A DNA stretch of 64,000 nucleotides from positions 124,001 to 188,000 of the forward strand of contig NZ_VUNE01000003.1 in assembly GCF_009695815.1 (NCBI RefSeq), read 5' to 3'. Shown piece after piece: positions 17,280-26,831 of this stretch (position 1 is the first letter of the stretch; each line of letters starts with the position of its first letter). The position numbers and the translations under genes are program-made. The notes beneath the pieces were generated by a model, which saw only the letters and a program-made list of their open reading frames with translations, made no database searches and was not told the origin of the DNA. The DNA is from Peptostreptococcus porci (GTDB lineage Bacteria > Bacillota > Clostridia > Peptostreptococcales > Peptostreptococcaceae).

Positions 17280-17615
17280 AAAAAAAGTCCCTTGGCCATA
17301 ATGACCAAGAGACGAATATACCGCGTTACCACTCTTGTTGACAGCTACGCAATAAGAATACCAATGTACAAAAAAATCCCTCAGTCATAAATGACCAAGA
17401 GACGAATATACCGCGTTACCACTCTTATTGACAGATAGACTGCCCTCTCAACCCCTTAAGGCGGGAAACCTATTAGAATACTAAATTTCTTCCAATAATC
17501 TCCAGAGCTCTTTTCACAAATACTTCCAATATTGGGCTCACACCATATCCCAACTCGCTGAAAATTCCGTAAAGCTACTTTCTCTATCACTGATTTTCTA
17601 AACTATTTAGCTATG
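17280..17615 (-). ncRNA. T-box leader with duplicated antiterminator/terminator module
   Basis: The minus strand has a T-box stem I (AGAGAAAGTAGC near 17580 and GGTGTGAGCCC near 17540), then the T-box sequence AGAGTGGTAACGCGG at 17425-17411 and a 12-bp terminator with a T-tract at 17376-17370. A second T-box sequence and terminator follow at 17335-17280 with no second stem I. The two modules are exactly 90 bases apart; 17300-17344 and 17390-17434 agree at 44 of 45 positions. The leader senses an uncharged tRNA and controls the ABC importer. The specifier region reads GTGAAAAGAGC, compatible with AAG (Lys), AGA (Arg) or GAG; I cannot fix the register. Confidence 0.9.
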
Positions 17616-17621
17616 AACTAT

Positions 17622-17650
17622 ATTATACTCACCGAATAAACTATTGTCAA
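17622..17650 (-). promoter_or_regulatory. Promoter of the T-box leader and ABC importer operon
   Basis: On the minus strand, TTGACA (17650-17645) and TATAAT (17627-17622) are separated by 17 bases, a consensus housekeeping promoter. Transcription would begin near 17615, just before T-box stem I. Confidence 0.85.
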
Positions 17651-17667
17651 TATATTTTTTTATTTTT

Positions 17668-19557
17668 TTAAAATTCTTTTTCTATGCCTTTTATAAATCT
17701 TGATTTTTCAGCTTTTTTATTATATTTTTTTGCTGGAATACTAATTGTCAAATTATCCTTTGCCCTAGTTACTCCCACATAGAACAATCTTCTTTCCTCT
17801 TCTTCATGATTTTCATCTATATTTTCATCCTCAGAATTAATATAAGGAACTATTCCATCAATAACTCCAGCAATAAAAACATTTTTAAACTCAAGACCTT
17901 TGGCGCTATGCATGGTAGTCAACACAACACCTTCATCTAGCAAATCGTCCAAAGAGCTTTTTTTCTGTTGGCTATTTTTCCTTTTAAGCTCTTCTCTTAC
18001 ATTATCAATATGCTTAAAAAAATCAAAGCTAGATCTAAAGCTTTTAGATGAGCTTTCAAACTCATCTAAAATATCCACAATACCTTTTGCTTTTATCTTC
18101 CTCTCGTGACAGTATTCAAGTATGTATCTGTCATAGTCCAAGGTTGTTCTAATATATGAAATAGCATACTCTGGTGCCAATGATCGAATATACAACAAAT
18201 CTTCATATAAATCTCTTAAATCTCTTTTTTGAAACTCCTTTATATCTGTATTATTCAATAAAGATTCAAAAAAATCCACACTTTTCACTGCTTTATCCAC
18301 TGCTTTTTTTGAAATATACCTGAAAGGCTTATTAATAATCCTTGCCCACTCCTCATTTGTAGCTATATTCATAGCAATTCTCAGATATGCAATCAAATCC
18401 AAGCTTACCCAATGATCAAAAATACTTTTTGCTGAATCTTTTAATACAAATGGTATTCGATTATTCATAAACGAGTCAACAAGCGCTCTTGACTGCCTGT
18501 TTGTCCTATATATAACGGCAAAATCAGAATATTCATTTTCATCTTTTTCCACAGCCTTTTTTATTTCTTCAGCTATAATATTTGCTTCCTCTTCAATATC
18601 TTTTGGATAAATATAGCAGATATTTCCCTTCGTCGCCCTATATGGAAATACTCTTTTTTCGTATCTATTTTTGTTGTTTTTTATCAATTTCTGTGACAGT
18701 TCTACAATATTTCTATTGGATCTGTAATTTTTTTCTAGAATAACAGTTTTCGCTCCATCGAAATACTTTGAAAAATCTAACATAAAATCCGGTCTTGCAC
18801 CTCTAAACCCATAGATACTTTGATCCTCATCGCCAACTACAAAGACATTGTTTAAAGGCTTGGCAATCAATTTAATTACTTCAAATTGGACTTTATTGAC
18901 ATCTTGAAACTCATCAATTAGGATATATTTGTAAACACTTCTCACTATTTCTAAAATATCTTGATTTTCCAGCAATAGTTTATATGTCATAATAAGCATA
19001 TCATCAAAATCGATTTTTTTGACGCTATTTTTACCTCTCTCATAAAGGTCAAAAATCTGTGAAAAAACCTCTGCTTCAAAGGATTCACAATTATATGACA
19101 TCGGCTCAATCATCTCATTTTTTACATAGGAAATATCTGACAATATCGCAGCTATATCGTCGTCACTGATATTTGAAATTTTAAGCTGTCTCAAGACAAT
19201 TTTCATCAATTTATATCTGTCATTTTCTGAAATAATATCCTCGAGATTAACTCCACTATATCTTCTCAATATCCTAAAAAATGAAGAATGAAATGTCCCA
19301 AAATTAACCTTTTTCACTCTATCATCTCTTGCAAAATCGAGTGTTTTTTTCCTGATATCGTCCGATGAAGCCTTTGTAAAGCTAATAGCCAAAATTCTGG
19401 TAGGAGGGATATCATGGTTTTTTATCATATTATAAATTCTATGTGCTATTACCCTTGTTTTTCCAGATCCCGGTCCTGCAAGAACCAGGCAAGGTCCGTC
19501 AATATGTTCAACGGCAATACGTTGATTTCGATTTAATGTATTCAATATGTTAGACAA
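17668..19557 (-). CDS. UvrD/PcrA-family ATP-dependent DNA helicase
   Basis: A 629-residue superfamily 1A helicase. Motifs in order: NRNQRIAVEH (Q motif), GPGSGKT (Walker A, about residue 28), LIDEFQDVN (Walker B), GDEDQSIYGFRGA (motif III), LEKNYRSN (motif IV), TMHSAKGLEF (motif V) and RRLFYVGVTRA (motif VI). It is about 100 residues shorter than typical PcrA/UvrD and lacks the C-terminal tail. It would unwind DNA in repair or replication restart. The start is a TTG preceded by GGAGG. It is the last gene of a run with cyclodeaminase, folD and the ClC gene. Confidence 0.93.
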   Translation of the reverse strand: MSNILNTLNRNQRIAVEHIDGPCLVLAGPGSGKTRVIAHRIYNMIKNHDIPPTRILAISFTKASSDDIRKKTLDFARDDRVKKVNFGTFHSSFFRILRRYSGVNLEDIISENDRYKLMKIVLRQLKISNISDDDIAAILSDISYVKNEMIEPMSYNCESFEAEVFSQIFDLYERGKNSVKKIDFDDMLIMTYKLLLENQDILEIVRSVYKYILIDEFQDVNKVQFEVIKLIAKPLNNVFVVGDEDQSIYGFRGARPDFMLDFSKYFDGAKTVILEKNYRSNRNIVELSQKLIKNNKNRYEKRVFPYRATKGNICYIYPKDIEEEANIIAEEIKKAVEKDENEYSDFAVIYRTNRQSRALVDSFMNNRIPFVLKDSAKSIFDHWVSLDLIAYLRIAMNIATNEEWARIINKPFRYISKKAVDKAVKSVDFFESLLNNTDIKEFQKRDLRDLYEDLLYIRSLAPEYAISYIRTTLDYDRYILEYCHERKIKAKGIVDILDEFESSSKSFRSSFDFFKHIDNVREELKRKNSQQKKSSLDDLLDEGVVLTTMHSAKGLEFKNVFIAGVIDGIVPYINSEDENIDENHEEEERRLFYVGVTRAKDNLTISIPAKKYNKKAEKSRFIKGIEKEF

Positions 19558-19619
19558 CCCAATCCCTCCTTTCCATTTTTTTATATAAATATATTTATTT
19601 CGCAGGGAAAATAATTCTA

Positions 19620-21209
19620 CTACGCACCTATTGTAAGCCCATTCAAATAATCCAACATTTTCGGATAGTCTGATTGATTCACCATAACAGTCAGCATATC
19701 ACCCTCCAATATCATAGTCTTTCCTCTTGGCAAAATTTCAGTATCACCTCTGTATACAGATACCACCAAGCAATTTTGTGGCCAATCAATTTCGGATATA
19801 TACTTGCCCTCAACTTTGCTTCCCATATGTACAGCAAATTCCATCAGAGTTTTTTTATCATTTTCTATAATCTCGGTATCCTTTCCCTTTGATGACAAAA
19901 TGTCCTTTAACAATAGATCATACACAGGCTCAACTCCAAGTAAATCTGATGTGATCAAGGCAGAGAAAACTACCAAAGCGAGTGACAGCAGATGCTCAAA
20001 TGAACCAGTCATCTCAAAAATAAGTATTATTCCAGTGATTGGAGCCTTAACAATGGCAGCGAAATGCCCAGCCATAGCCAACACAGCAAAATTAATAATA
20101 AATTCCCTAGGTATTCCTAAAAACTTTACACAAAAAATTCCAAATATACTACCTATCATTGCACCCAATGCCAACAATGGAAAGAAAATTCCTCCTGGCA
20201 CTCCAGATCCAAAGGATATAAATGTAAACAAGTATTTGATAACTAAAAAGGCAAGCAATGCCATAATACTATAATCAACAACACTCAGCTTCGTAATTAT
20301 CTCATGGCCACCACCAATTAACTGTGGAACTGTCATTCCCAAAATTCCAGAAAAAATAAATGGTATCATTATTTTTAGCTCTAATATTATAGGCAATTTT
20401 TTATAAAAATGTTTTGTAATAAGTAACCCATGATTAAATATGTAAGCACTCAAGCCCACCAAAACACCTAATATTATCAGTGTCCAATAATATTTTATGG
20501 GAATAATCTTTAAGACAGAAAACCTTAGAGATGGATTCATACCAAGAATGGATTTACTAACCATATCCGCAGTTACTGCTGAAATCATTGCAGATGTCAA
20601 AACGACAGGCGAAAAATTTTTATGAACCTCTTCCAATGCAAACATAACACCTGCCAAGGGTGCATTAAATGCTGCAGCCAAGCCGGCAGAAGCACCACTT
20701 GTTATCAGATATTTTTGTTCGCTATCAAGTCTATTCGCATTTTTTGAAACACCTTCACCAACTGCTGCACCCATCTGAATTGATGGACCCTCTCTACCAA
20801 CTGACAATCCAGCAGCCAATGAAATTATCCCACCAATAAATTTATAGAATAACACCTTTTTCCAATTAACCTTAATTCTTCTGGTAATAATGCCTTCTAC
20901 TTGAGGAATACCAGAGCCTGAAATATTAGGCTCTTGCTTTACGCAAAAAGCCACGAATAATGACGCAATGATAAGGCACAGAAAGACCACTGCAATATTG
21001 AGTGGTTTTCCTGACGTTTTTCCATATAATCCATTTACAATTTCAAATAACTTTTCACCCAAAATCCTGTATGCAACAATCACAAGACCACTGAGTATAC
21101 CGATTAAGAAAGAGTAAAAAATCATATTATATTTTAGAGATTTCGTGGATTCGAGAATATCACCTACACTCTGCTCCTCACGATTTTTTCTTGCACGTCT
21201 AATAAACAT
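19620..21209 (-). CDS. ClC-family chloride channel/antiporter with TrkA-C domain
   Basis: A 529-residue membrane protein. The ClC core has the selectivity motifs GSGIPQVEG, GREGPSIQMGAA (gating glutamate present) and GVPGGIFFP. About 85 C-terminal residues form a cytosolic TrkA-C-type regulatory domain (KVEGKYISEIDWPQNCLVVSV and later), as in many Firmicutes ClC proteins. It moves chloride or a similar anion, probably in exchange for protons, given the retained glutamate. It lies 20 bases upstream of... the folD stop on the same strand, with folD transcribed first, so the genes probably share a transcript. Confidence 0.95.
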   Translation of the reverse strand: MFIRRARKNREEQSVGDILESTKSLKYNMIFYSFLIGILSGLVIVAYRILGEKLFEIVNGLYGKTSGKPLNIAVVFLCLIIASLFVAFCVKQEPNISGSGIPQVEGIITRRIKVNWKKVLFYKFIGGIISLAAGLSVGREGPSIQMGAAVGEGVSKNANRLDSEQKYLITSGASAGLAAAFNAPLAGVMFALEEVHKNFSPVVLTSAMISAVTADMVSKSILGMNPSLRFSVLKIIPIKYYWTLIILGVLVGLSAYIFNHGLLITKHFYKKLPIILELKIMIPFIFSGILGMTVPQLIGGGHEIITKLSVVDYSIMALLAFLVIKYLFTFISFGSGVPGGIFFPLLALGAMIGSIFGIFCVKFLGIPREFIINFAVLAMAGHFAAIVKAPITGIILIFEMTGSFEHLLSLALVVFSALITSDLLGVEPVYDLLLKDILSSKGKDTEIIENDKKTLMEFAVHMGSKVEGKYISEIDWPQNCLVVSVYRGDTEILPRGKTMILEGDMLTVMVNQSDYPKMLDYLNGLTIGA

Positions 21210-21229
21210 AAAATCACCTCTAAAAAGAA

Positions 21230-22084
21230 TTATAATGTATTTTTAAACGCTTTTAATACCTGGCTTGCCAATATTGAAGTCGTTACTGCTCCAACGCCAC
21301 CCGGAACAGGAGTTATTCCTCCAGATTGCTCTAAAACCTCGTCATAGTCGACATCACCCATCATATTTCCGTCTTCATCAAAATTGATACCAACATCAAT
21401 AACGATCGCACCTTCTCTGACAAATTCTTTTTTCACAAAACGACCAGCACCAATACAAGAAATCAATATGTCAGACTTACTGCATATTTCGCTCAAATTT
21501 TTGGATTTTGAATGACATATGGTTACTGTTGCATTCCTATTTGTCAGCATTATCGAAAGAGGTTTTCCAACTACCATCGATCTTCCTATTACTACAACAT
21601 TCTTTCCTTCAACATCAATTCCATAAAAATCGAGAATTTCTACTACACCCATCGGCGTACAAGGAACAAATCCATCTTTTTCCCCAGAAAACAACTTCGC
21701 TAGGTTAATGGGAGAAAAGCAATCCACATCTTTTTCAGGAGAAATAATATTTTTTATAACGTCTTCGTCTAATCCCTTTGGCAACGGTCTAAAACACAAA
21801 ATCGCCGTTACTGAAGTGTCGCCATTAAGTTTTTCCAACGAATCTATATATTCATCCATCGAACACTTTTCATCCAGCTCAACCACAACAGCGTCTATAC
21901 CACACTTTTTGCATCTATTTGAAGCCGCTCTCTGATAAGAAAGATCATCTTCCCTATTCCCAACTCTAACCATTGCAAGAGTCGGCCTCTTGCCAGTATT
22001 CCCAAAAATATCCTCAATTTCAGATATTATTTTTTCCGTCAATTTATCTGCTACAGGCTTACCCTTTAACACTTTATTTTCCAA
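21230..22084 (-). CDS. folD: Bifunctional methylene-THF dehydrogenase/methenyl-THF cyclohydrolase
   Basis: A 284-residue cytosolic enzyme interconverting 5,10-methylene-, methenyl- and 10-formyl-tetrahydrofolate. The catalytic region is SYQRAASNRCKKCGID; typical FolD reads YVxxKxK there, so YQRAA is a divergent form. Later motifs are CTPMGVVEILDFYGID, the dinucleotide-binding VVIGRSMVVGKPLSIML and the C-terminal PVPGGVGAVTTSIL. It starts at a TTG preceded by GGGGGG. It sits after a cyclodeaminase-family gene, forming a one-carbon folate pair that could also serve the corrinoid methyltransferases elsewhere in the window. The missing lysine-like position deserves care in assigning activity. Confidence 0.93.
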   Translation of the reverse strand: MENKVLKGKPVADKLTEKIISEIEDIFGNTGKRPTLAMVRVGNREDDLSYQRAASNRCKKCGIDAVVVELDEKCSMDEYIDSLEKLNGDTSVTAILCFRPLPKGLDEDVIKNIISPEKDVDCFSPINLAKLFSGEKDGFVPCTPMGVVEILDFYGIDVEGKNVVVIGRSMVVGKPLSIMLTNRNATVTICHSKSKNLSEICSKSDILISCIGAGRFVKKEFVREGAIVIDVGINFDEDGNMMGDVDYDEVLEQSGGITPVPGGVGAVTTSILASQVLKAFKNTL

Positions 22085-22166
22085 TAAATATCCCCCCTTA
22101 AATAATAAAAATATTTATTTAAATCTAAATATACAATTCTAAAACCGTCTTATATCTCTGTTTTTG

Positions 22167-22805
22167 TTAGATAAGTTTTTCCACAACTGATTGATATATC
22201 CTATCACAGCTATCACATATTTTTTTCTCCAAAGACTCTAACTCAAGCTTATATTCATTTACAAAACTTTCATCATCTATATACTTTATATTAATTAAAA
22301 TATTTAATTTTGCACTAAGCACTGATGCCTTTAACATCATAACACCAACCCCAACATCACTTATTAGCATATTTGAGCCTTTCACCAAAAGTTCTTCATG
22401 AAGCTTCAATATTTCATTTGAAATCTGTAATGTTTTTAATGGAACTGATGCTGCAACCTTCAGGCAATCTTGAATAGTATGCTGCTTTAGTTTCTTTTCT
22501 TCTTCTGTATCACTTGGCAATTTATACGCATTTGAAAGTGGTAAATATGCTTCGACATCCTCATCTACCAAATCCAAAGAAATCTTTTCATACTCCTTTG
22601 CTTTTTCAATAATTACATTGACATCCTCATCATATTGTTGATATTTCTTCTTTCCTACTGTAAAATTTCCGACCATAGATGCAAGAGCGGATGACAACGA
22701 AGAACAATATGCTGCAACACTTCCCCCACCTGGCATGGTCTTCTTCGCAGCAACCTCATTTGAAAACTCTTCAAGAGAAAATTCTACATACCTTCTATTT
22801 TCCAT
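22167..22805 (-). CDS. Cyclodeaminase/cyclohydrolase family protein (FchA/FTCD type)
   Basis: A 212-residue all-helical protein of the formiminotetrahydrofolate cyclodeaminase family. The N-terminal folate-binding signature MPGGGSVAAYCSSLSSALA (about residues 24-43) is clear, followed by MVGNFTVGKKKY. Members convert formimino-THF to methenyl-THF or act as methenyl-THF cyclohydrolases. The next gene is folD, which uses the same intermediates. No glutamate formiminotransferase domain is fused, so the stand-alone bacterial FchA role is more likely than histidine breakdown. Confidence 0.92.
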   Translation of the reverse strand: MENRRYVEFSLEEFSNEVAAKKTMPGGGSVAAYCSSLSSALASMVGNFTVGKKKYQQYDEDVNVIIEKAKEYEKISLDLVDEDVEAYLPLSNAYKLPSDTEEEKKLKQHTIQDCLKVAASVPLKTLQISNEILKLHEELLVKGSNMLISDVGVGVMMLKASVLSAKLNILINIKYIDDESFVNEYKLELESLEKKICDSCDRIYQSVVEKLI

Positions 22806-22945
22806 ACAATACCCCCTTCACAAATTTTCGCATGAAAATAACATGCATACTCACAAAAAATTTCGTCACTATTTATTATATGTGAACAGACAGATTTTAA
22901 CAATATATAGACCGAAAAAATGTACATGATACAAATCACAAAAAA

Positions 22946-22982
22946 CTCGCCCATTCAAATTCCAAGAAATGAATTAGGCGAG
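22946..22982 (-). terminator. Terminator between the YeeE/YedE gene end and the cyclodeaminase operon
   Basis: On the minus strand CTCGCC pairs with GGCGAG, with AATTCA/TGAAT inside, followed by a run of six Ts. It ends the CoA-disulfide reductase-YeeE/YedE unit. Confidence 0.8.
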
Positions 22983-23027
22983 CGATAATTTATATTGTGT
23001 CAAATAACAGAAATCTGCTTTAATACA

Positions 23028-24302
23028 TTATACATTTAATTTTCTTGCGACTTTGTTTCCAAGTATTCCACCTGCTACTAGCACTATCAAGAATATCCAT
23101 CCCGAAAGTGAGAAATTTGCTATAGGTGTATAAAGTGCACCAACATTACAACCGTTAGAAAGTCTTGTTCCAAATCCCATACACAGACCACCTAATGCAT
23201 AAAAAGCACCCGATTTTACACTAATTTTCCAGTCAGTCGAAACAGTCTGAGAAAATAATTTTGCAGTAAACAAATAAACCAAAGCGCCCAGAAAAATTCC
23301 CACATTTTGTACTGTTACTGGATGCTCAAAGAAAGGCAAGCTGTACGGACCCGCAGGCATTTTTGTAAAAGCTGAGATTGCATCTGCAGAAACGCCAAAT
23401 TTCATCAAAGCCTTACCAAACCAAATACCATAAGGAGTACTCGCTCCCCAGCCTGCTTTTGTAACACCCATTAGCAATACGAAAATACCAGCTATTATGA
23501 AAGCACCAGTCTTTAAACTCCATGGCTTAATAAAGAATTTGTAATAAAAATCGGTCTTTAGTGCTTCCTTACTCAAACTTTCTGTAATTGCCTTCTGTTC
23601 TTCGTTATCCTGCATCACTTCACTAAGATAACCGTAGTAAGTTTTGTTGTTTTTTCTCTTATTTTCATATGCATTTGCAATAAAAATTACAATCAAGCAA
23701 AAAATACCGGTCAAAACAATTGCACCAAGATATCCCTGCATTCCGTCAAATTTAAACAAATCAGGTAAATAAACACCCTTTGTTCCTATTTTTGCTCCTG
23801 TTTCAGTAGTAAACCAAGATTCGGTTATCCAACTCTTTGTATTTTGAATTGGAAATCCGATAAACACACCAAAACAGAAGAATATTAACGTAATCAAAGC
23901 TCTTGGAAGAGAGCTTGCCAAATCGGTTAACACTCCAGATGCACAGCAAGCCGAAAAAGTCATTCCGAACCCAAACAAAATTCCACCTAATAGTAAGCCT
24001 GTATTTATCGGATTTACCCATAAATCAAACTTACTCGCATCAGCATTGAACAGCACAGCCGTTGAAAATAATGATGTAATAAAAAACATAAACATCAATG
24101 TTTTCATTAATTTAGTTGATCCAGTATTATAAGCTCTATTCACGCTACCCGCAAAACCAAGATACCCTCTTGATAAAGTGTAACCTAAGCCAACACCTAT
24201 CAACAATCTAAAAAATAGCATATCACTCATCAAATAATACTTTCCAAACAGAAGTATCAAGATAATTAGTAAGCCGCCTATATATCCTTCAAATTTTTTC
24301 AT
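23028..24302 (-). CDS. YeeE/YedE family sulfur-compound permease
   Basis: A 424-residue membrane protein with about ten transmembrane segments in two YeeE/YedE (Sulf_transp) halves. Conserved cysteines are in GMTFSACCASGV (about residue 120) and RLSNGCNVGALY (about residue 385), as in the thiosulfate importer TsuA/YeeE. It probably carries thiosulfate or another reduced sulfur species across the membrane. It lies directly downstream of a CoA-disulfide reductase-rhodanese fusion on the same strand, which supports a joint role in sulfur-compound uptake and reduction. A terminator follows. Confidence 0.92.
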   Translation of the reverse strand: MKKFEGYIGGLLIILILLFGKYYLMSDMLFFRLLIGVGLGYTLSRGYLGFAGSVNRAYNTGSTKLMKTLMFMFFITSLFSTAVLFNADASKFDLWVNPINTGLLLGGILFGFGMTFSACCASGVLTDLASSLPRALITLIFFCFGVFIGFPIQNTKSWITESWFTTETGAKIGTKGVYLPDLFKFDGMQGYLGAIVLTGIFCLIVIFIANAYENKRKNNKTYYGYLSEVMQDNEEQKAITESLSKEALKTDFYYKFFIKPWSLKTGAFIIAGIFVLLMGVTKAGWGASTPYGIWFGKALMKFGVSADAISAFTKMPAGPYSLPFFEHPVTVQNVGIFLGALVYLFTAKLFSQTVSTDWKISVKSGAFYALGGLCMGFGTRLSNGCNVGALYTPIANFSLSGWIFLIVLVAGGILGNKVARKLNV

Positions 24303-24468
24303 ATATAACTCCTAAAATAATTTTTTATAAACTTCACACAATTTCTTCTCATTATTTTTTTATAGACCTCATGTAATTTCCTACAAATAAATCTCAATTT
24401 GTTTCATGTAATTTCTTTTTTAAGTATTTTTAATTAATTTCATCGAAATTACTTCCAACAATTATCTA

Positions 24469-26160
24469 TTAATTAAAATTATATTCAGTTACAATTTTAT
24501 CTCTTGATGTAGTTTGATCTAAGAAATATTCATTAAACGATATTCCCAGAAATGAACCTGAGATATTTATCAAATTCCTATATCCCAATCCTTGCAAAGC
24601 AGAAATAACATTATAGCTTCTCTGCGATGACCTACAATGCAAATATACCGGTATATCTTTTGGAATTTCATCCAATCTATCCCTAAATTCGGACATTGGA
24701 ATATTTATCGCATTTACAAGATGACCACTTTCAAATTCTCCTTTTTCTCTAACATCAATGATAAACGCATTATCTTCGACCAATCTTCTGACTTGCGAAA
24801 CTGGAACCTGTTTGAAGTCGGCGTGCAATACATTTAATGCAACTAAGGCAGCATGGTTTACTACATCTTTTGCAGTCGAATAATAAGGAGAATAACATAA
24901 TTCTAGTTCTTTCAAATCTTCAAGAGTACCATTCATAGATATCAATGTAGCTATGACATCAATTCTCTTATCAGCTGCACCCCTTCCTATTGCCTGTGCT
25001 CCTAATATTTTTCCAGTTGGAACCTCAAACAATAGTTTGAAAAATAAAGGCTTAGAATTTGGCATTAATCCAACCTTGTCGTTTGGAATAATATAGACAA
25101 AATCATAATTAATTCCATATTTTTTACAATCTTTTTCATTAAGACCTGTATTTGCAATATTGTAATTAAATAAATGTATACAGCTTGACCCTATTACACC
25201 TTTATTGTTATGATATTTTCCAAACATATGATCAGCCGCTGCCCTCGCCTGTCTTTGTGCAGGACCAGCAAGTGAAAGTCTGGTCTTATCACCAGTCAAC
25301 TTACTTGTGACCTCAACTACATCACCAACAGCGTAAATATCTGGATAATTGGTTTGATAGTTATGATTAACTAAAATTGCACCAGTTTTTCCAATTTCGA
25401 TACCACAATCTCTTGCCAGAGAAGTCTCAGGTTGAACACCTATTGCCATTACGACAACATCTGCCTCAACAGATTTGCCGGATTCCAAAATAACAGTAGA
25501 TGCCTCAATTGAAACGACTTTTTCCTCAAGATACATCTTCACTCCATTATCAAGCAATTCCTTGTGAGCAATCTGTGCCATATCATAATCTAGTGGTTGC
25601 ATAACTTGATTAGTTCCCTCAATCAAGGAAACTGATTTTCCCGCCTCAACTAAATTCTCACAAATTTCCAATCCAATAAATCCACCACCGACAACTGCGA
25701 TATTATCGACATTTTTTTCAACGATATACGACTGCAAATTATTGATATCCACAACATTCTTAACCACAAATACATTCGCATTATTTACACCAGTTATAGA
25801 CTGTGGTCTAATTGCAGATGCACCTGGTGCCAAAGCCAACTTATCATAGGACTCTTCATATAATTTCCCAGTTATCAAATTTTTTATTTCGACGATTTTG
25901 CCATCTGGTCTGATTTTTACCACCTCGTGATTAACTCTAGCTTCAATATTATATTTGGTTGAAAATTCAACTGGGTCCATCAGCACCAAATCATCACTTC
26001 GTTCAACTATTCCACTAAGATGAAACGGTAAACAGCAGTTAGAAAAAGAAACATGAGGTCCCCTTTCAATAATAATAACTTCGGATTTTTCATCAATGCG
26101 GCGTACTCTAGCAGCAACACTTGCACCACCAGCCACACCACCAATAACTAAAACTTTCAT
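24469..26160 (-). CDS. CoA-disulfide reductase/polysulfide reductase with C-terminal rhodanese domain
   Basis: A 563-residue FAD and NAD(P)H-dependent enzyme. It has the FAD site MKVLVIGGVAGGASVAARVR, the redox cysteine in SFSNCCLPFH (two adjacent cysteines rather than the usual single one), a second dinucleotide site VVGGGFIGLEI, the FAD motif YAVGDVVEV and a dimerisation domain. A rhodanese domain follows (residues 465-555) with active cysteine HCRSSQRS. This is the CoADR-Rhd/Npsr architecture that reduces CoA persulfide, polysulfide or sulfur. I chose ATG 26160 after AAAGGGG rather than a longer upstream reading. The neighbouring YeeE/YedE permease supports sulfur metabolism. Confidence 0.94.
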   Translation of the reverse strand: MKVLVIGGVAGGASVAARVRRIDEKSEVIIIERGPHVSFSNCCLPFHLSGIVERSDDLVLMDPVEFSTKYNIEARVNHEVVKIRPDGKIVEIKNLITGKLYEESYDKLALAPGASAIRPQSITGVNNANVFVVKNVVDINNLQSYIVEKNVDNIAVVGGGFIGLEICENLVEAGKSVSLIEGTNQVMQPLDYDMAQIAHKELLDNGVKMYLEEKVVSIEASTVILESGKSVEADVVVMAIGVQPETSLARDCGIEIGKTGAILVNHNYQTNYPDIYAVGDVVEVTSKLTGDKTRLSLAGPAQRQARAAADHMFGKYHNNKGVIGSSCIHLFNYNIANTGLNEKDCKKYGINYDFVYIIPNDKVGLMPNSKPLFFKLLFEVPTGKILGAQAIGRGAADKRIDVIATLISMNGTLEDLKELELCYSPYYSTAKDVVNHAALVALNVLHADFKQVPVSQVRRLVEDNAFIIDVREKGEFESGHLVNAINIPMSEFRDRLDEIPKDIPVYLHCRSSQRSYNVISALQGLGYRNLINISGSFLGISFNEYFLDQTTSRDKIVTEYNFN

Positions 26161-26230
26161 ATATTGCCCCTTTCTTTTAATATATCTTAGTATATACCCA
26201 AATACCATTAAATTACTATAGTAAAAAAAT

Positions 26231-26266
26231 AGTGGAGTATCATTTTTTTCATTTTGATACGCCACT
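26231..26266. repeat. Interrupted inverted repeat in the CoADR upstream region
   Basis: AGTGG-A-GTATCA and TGATAC-G-CCACT form a stem of 11 pairs around a T-rich loop. It lies upstream of the CoA-disulfide reductase gene and 165 bases before the ISL3 remnant. It could be an operator or a terminator; the rest of 26161-26431 contains no gene. Confidence 0.4.
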
Positions 26267-26431
26267 TTAAAAATTCTGTTGTATAATATTTAGCGTTTAT
26301 GGTAAAAATTTTCAAATTCATTGAAAGATGAATTCAGAAACAATCAGCGCTATTTTTTTCAAAAAAATTGAAAACATGTCAAATCCGTTGTACAATAAAG
26401 TCGACAAAAACAATAGTAAAGGGGATTCAAC

Positions 26432-26831
26432 ATGTTTTAAAGTAATAGTATATCAAATATTTTAGGAATTGGCGATAAAAATTTAGTATTAACTGGAGAA
26501 TAAATTTTCGAAACAATAAAAAGTGTAAAATATTGTGTATTAAATGCCATTTTGACATATGAACCATCACACTGTCCACATTGCAATTCTAATAAAGAAG
26601 GACATAACATTGTAAAAAATGGTAGCCAAATGGTCAAAATCGTTTTTAATAGAGCTGGAAATAATCCAATACTGTTAAGAGTAAAAAAACAGAGATTCTA
26701 TTGTAAATCGTGTAAAAAAACATTTATGGCAAAAACATCTTTGACTAATAAGGGTTGTTTCATCAGTAATGATGTAAAACGTTCAATAATTGGTGATCTT
26801 TGTGAATTCAACTCTAACGATTGGATAAGAA
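26432..26831 (+). pseudogene. Decayed ISL3-family transposase fragment
   Basis: A single frame from the ATG at 26432 carries stops at 26438 and 26501, then reads LTYEPSHCPHCNSNK and RFYCKSCKKTFMAKTSL, the paired CxxC zinc finger of ISL3-family transposases. The match stops near codon 130 of about 400, where the frame runs straight into the leader-distal CRISPR repeat at 26832. It is an inactive remnant with at least two nonsense mutations and a lost 3' two-thirds. Confidence 0.85.

Noticed and set aside
26437-26637. 66-residue minus-strand open frame beside the CRISPR array
   Set aside because: It is the reverse shadow of the ISL3 transposase remnant.
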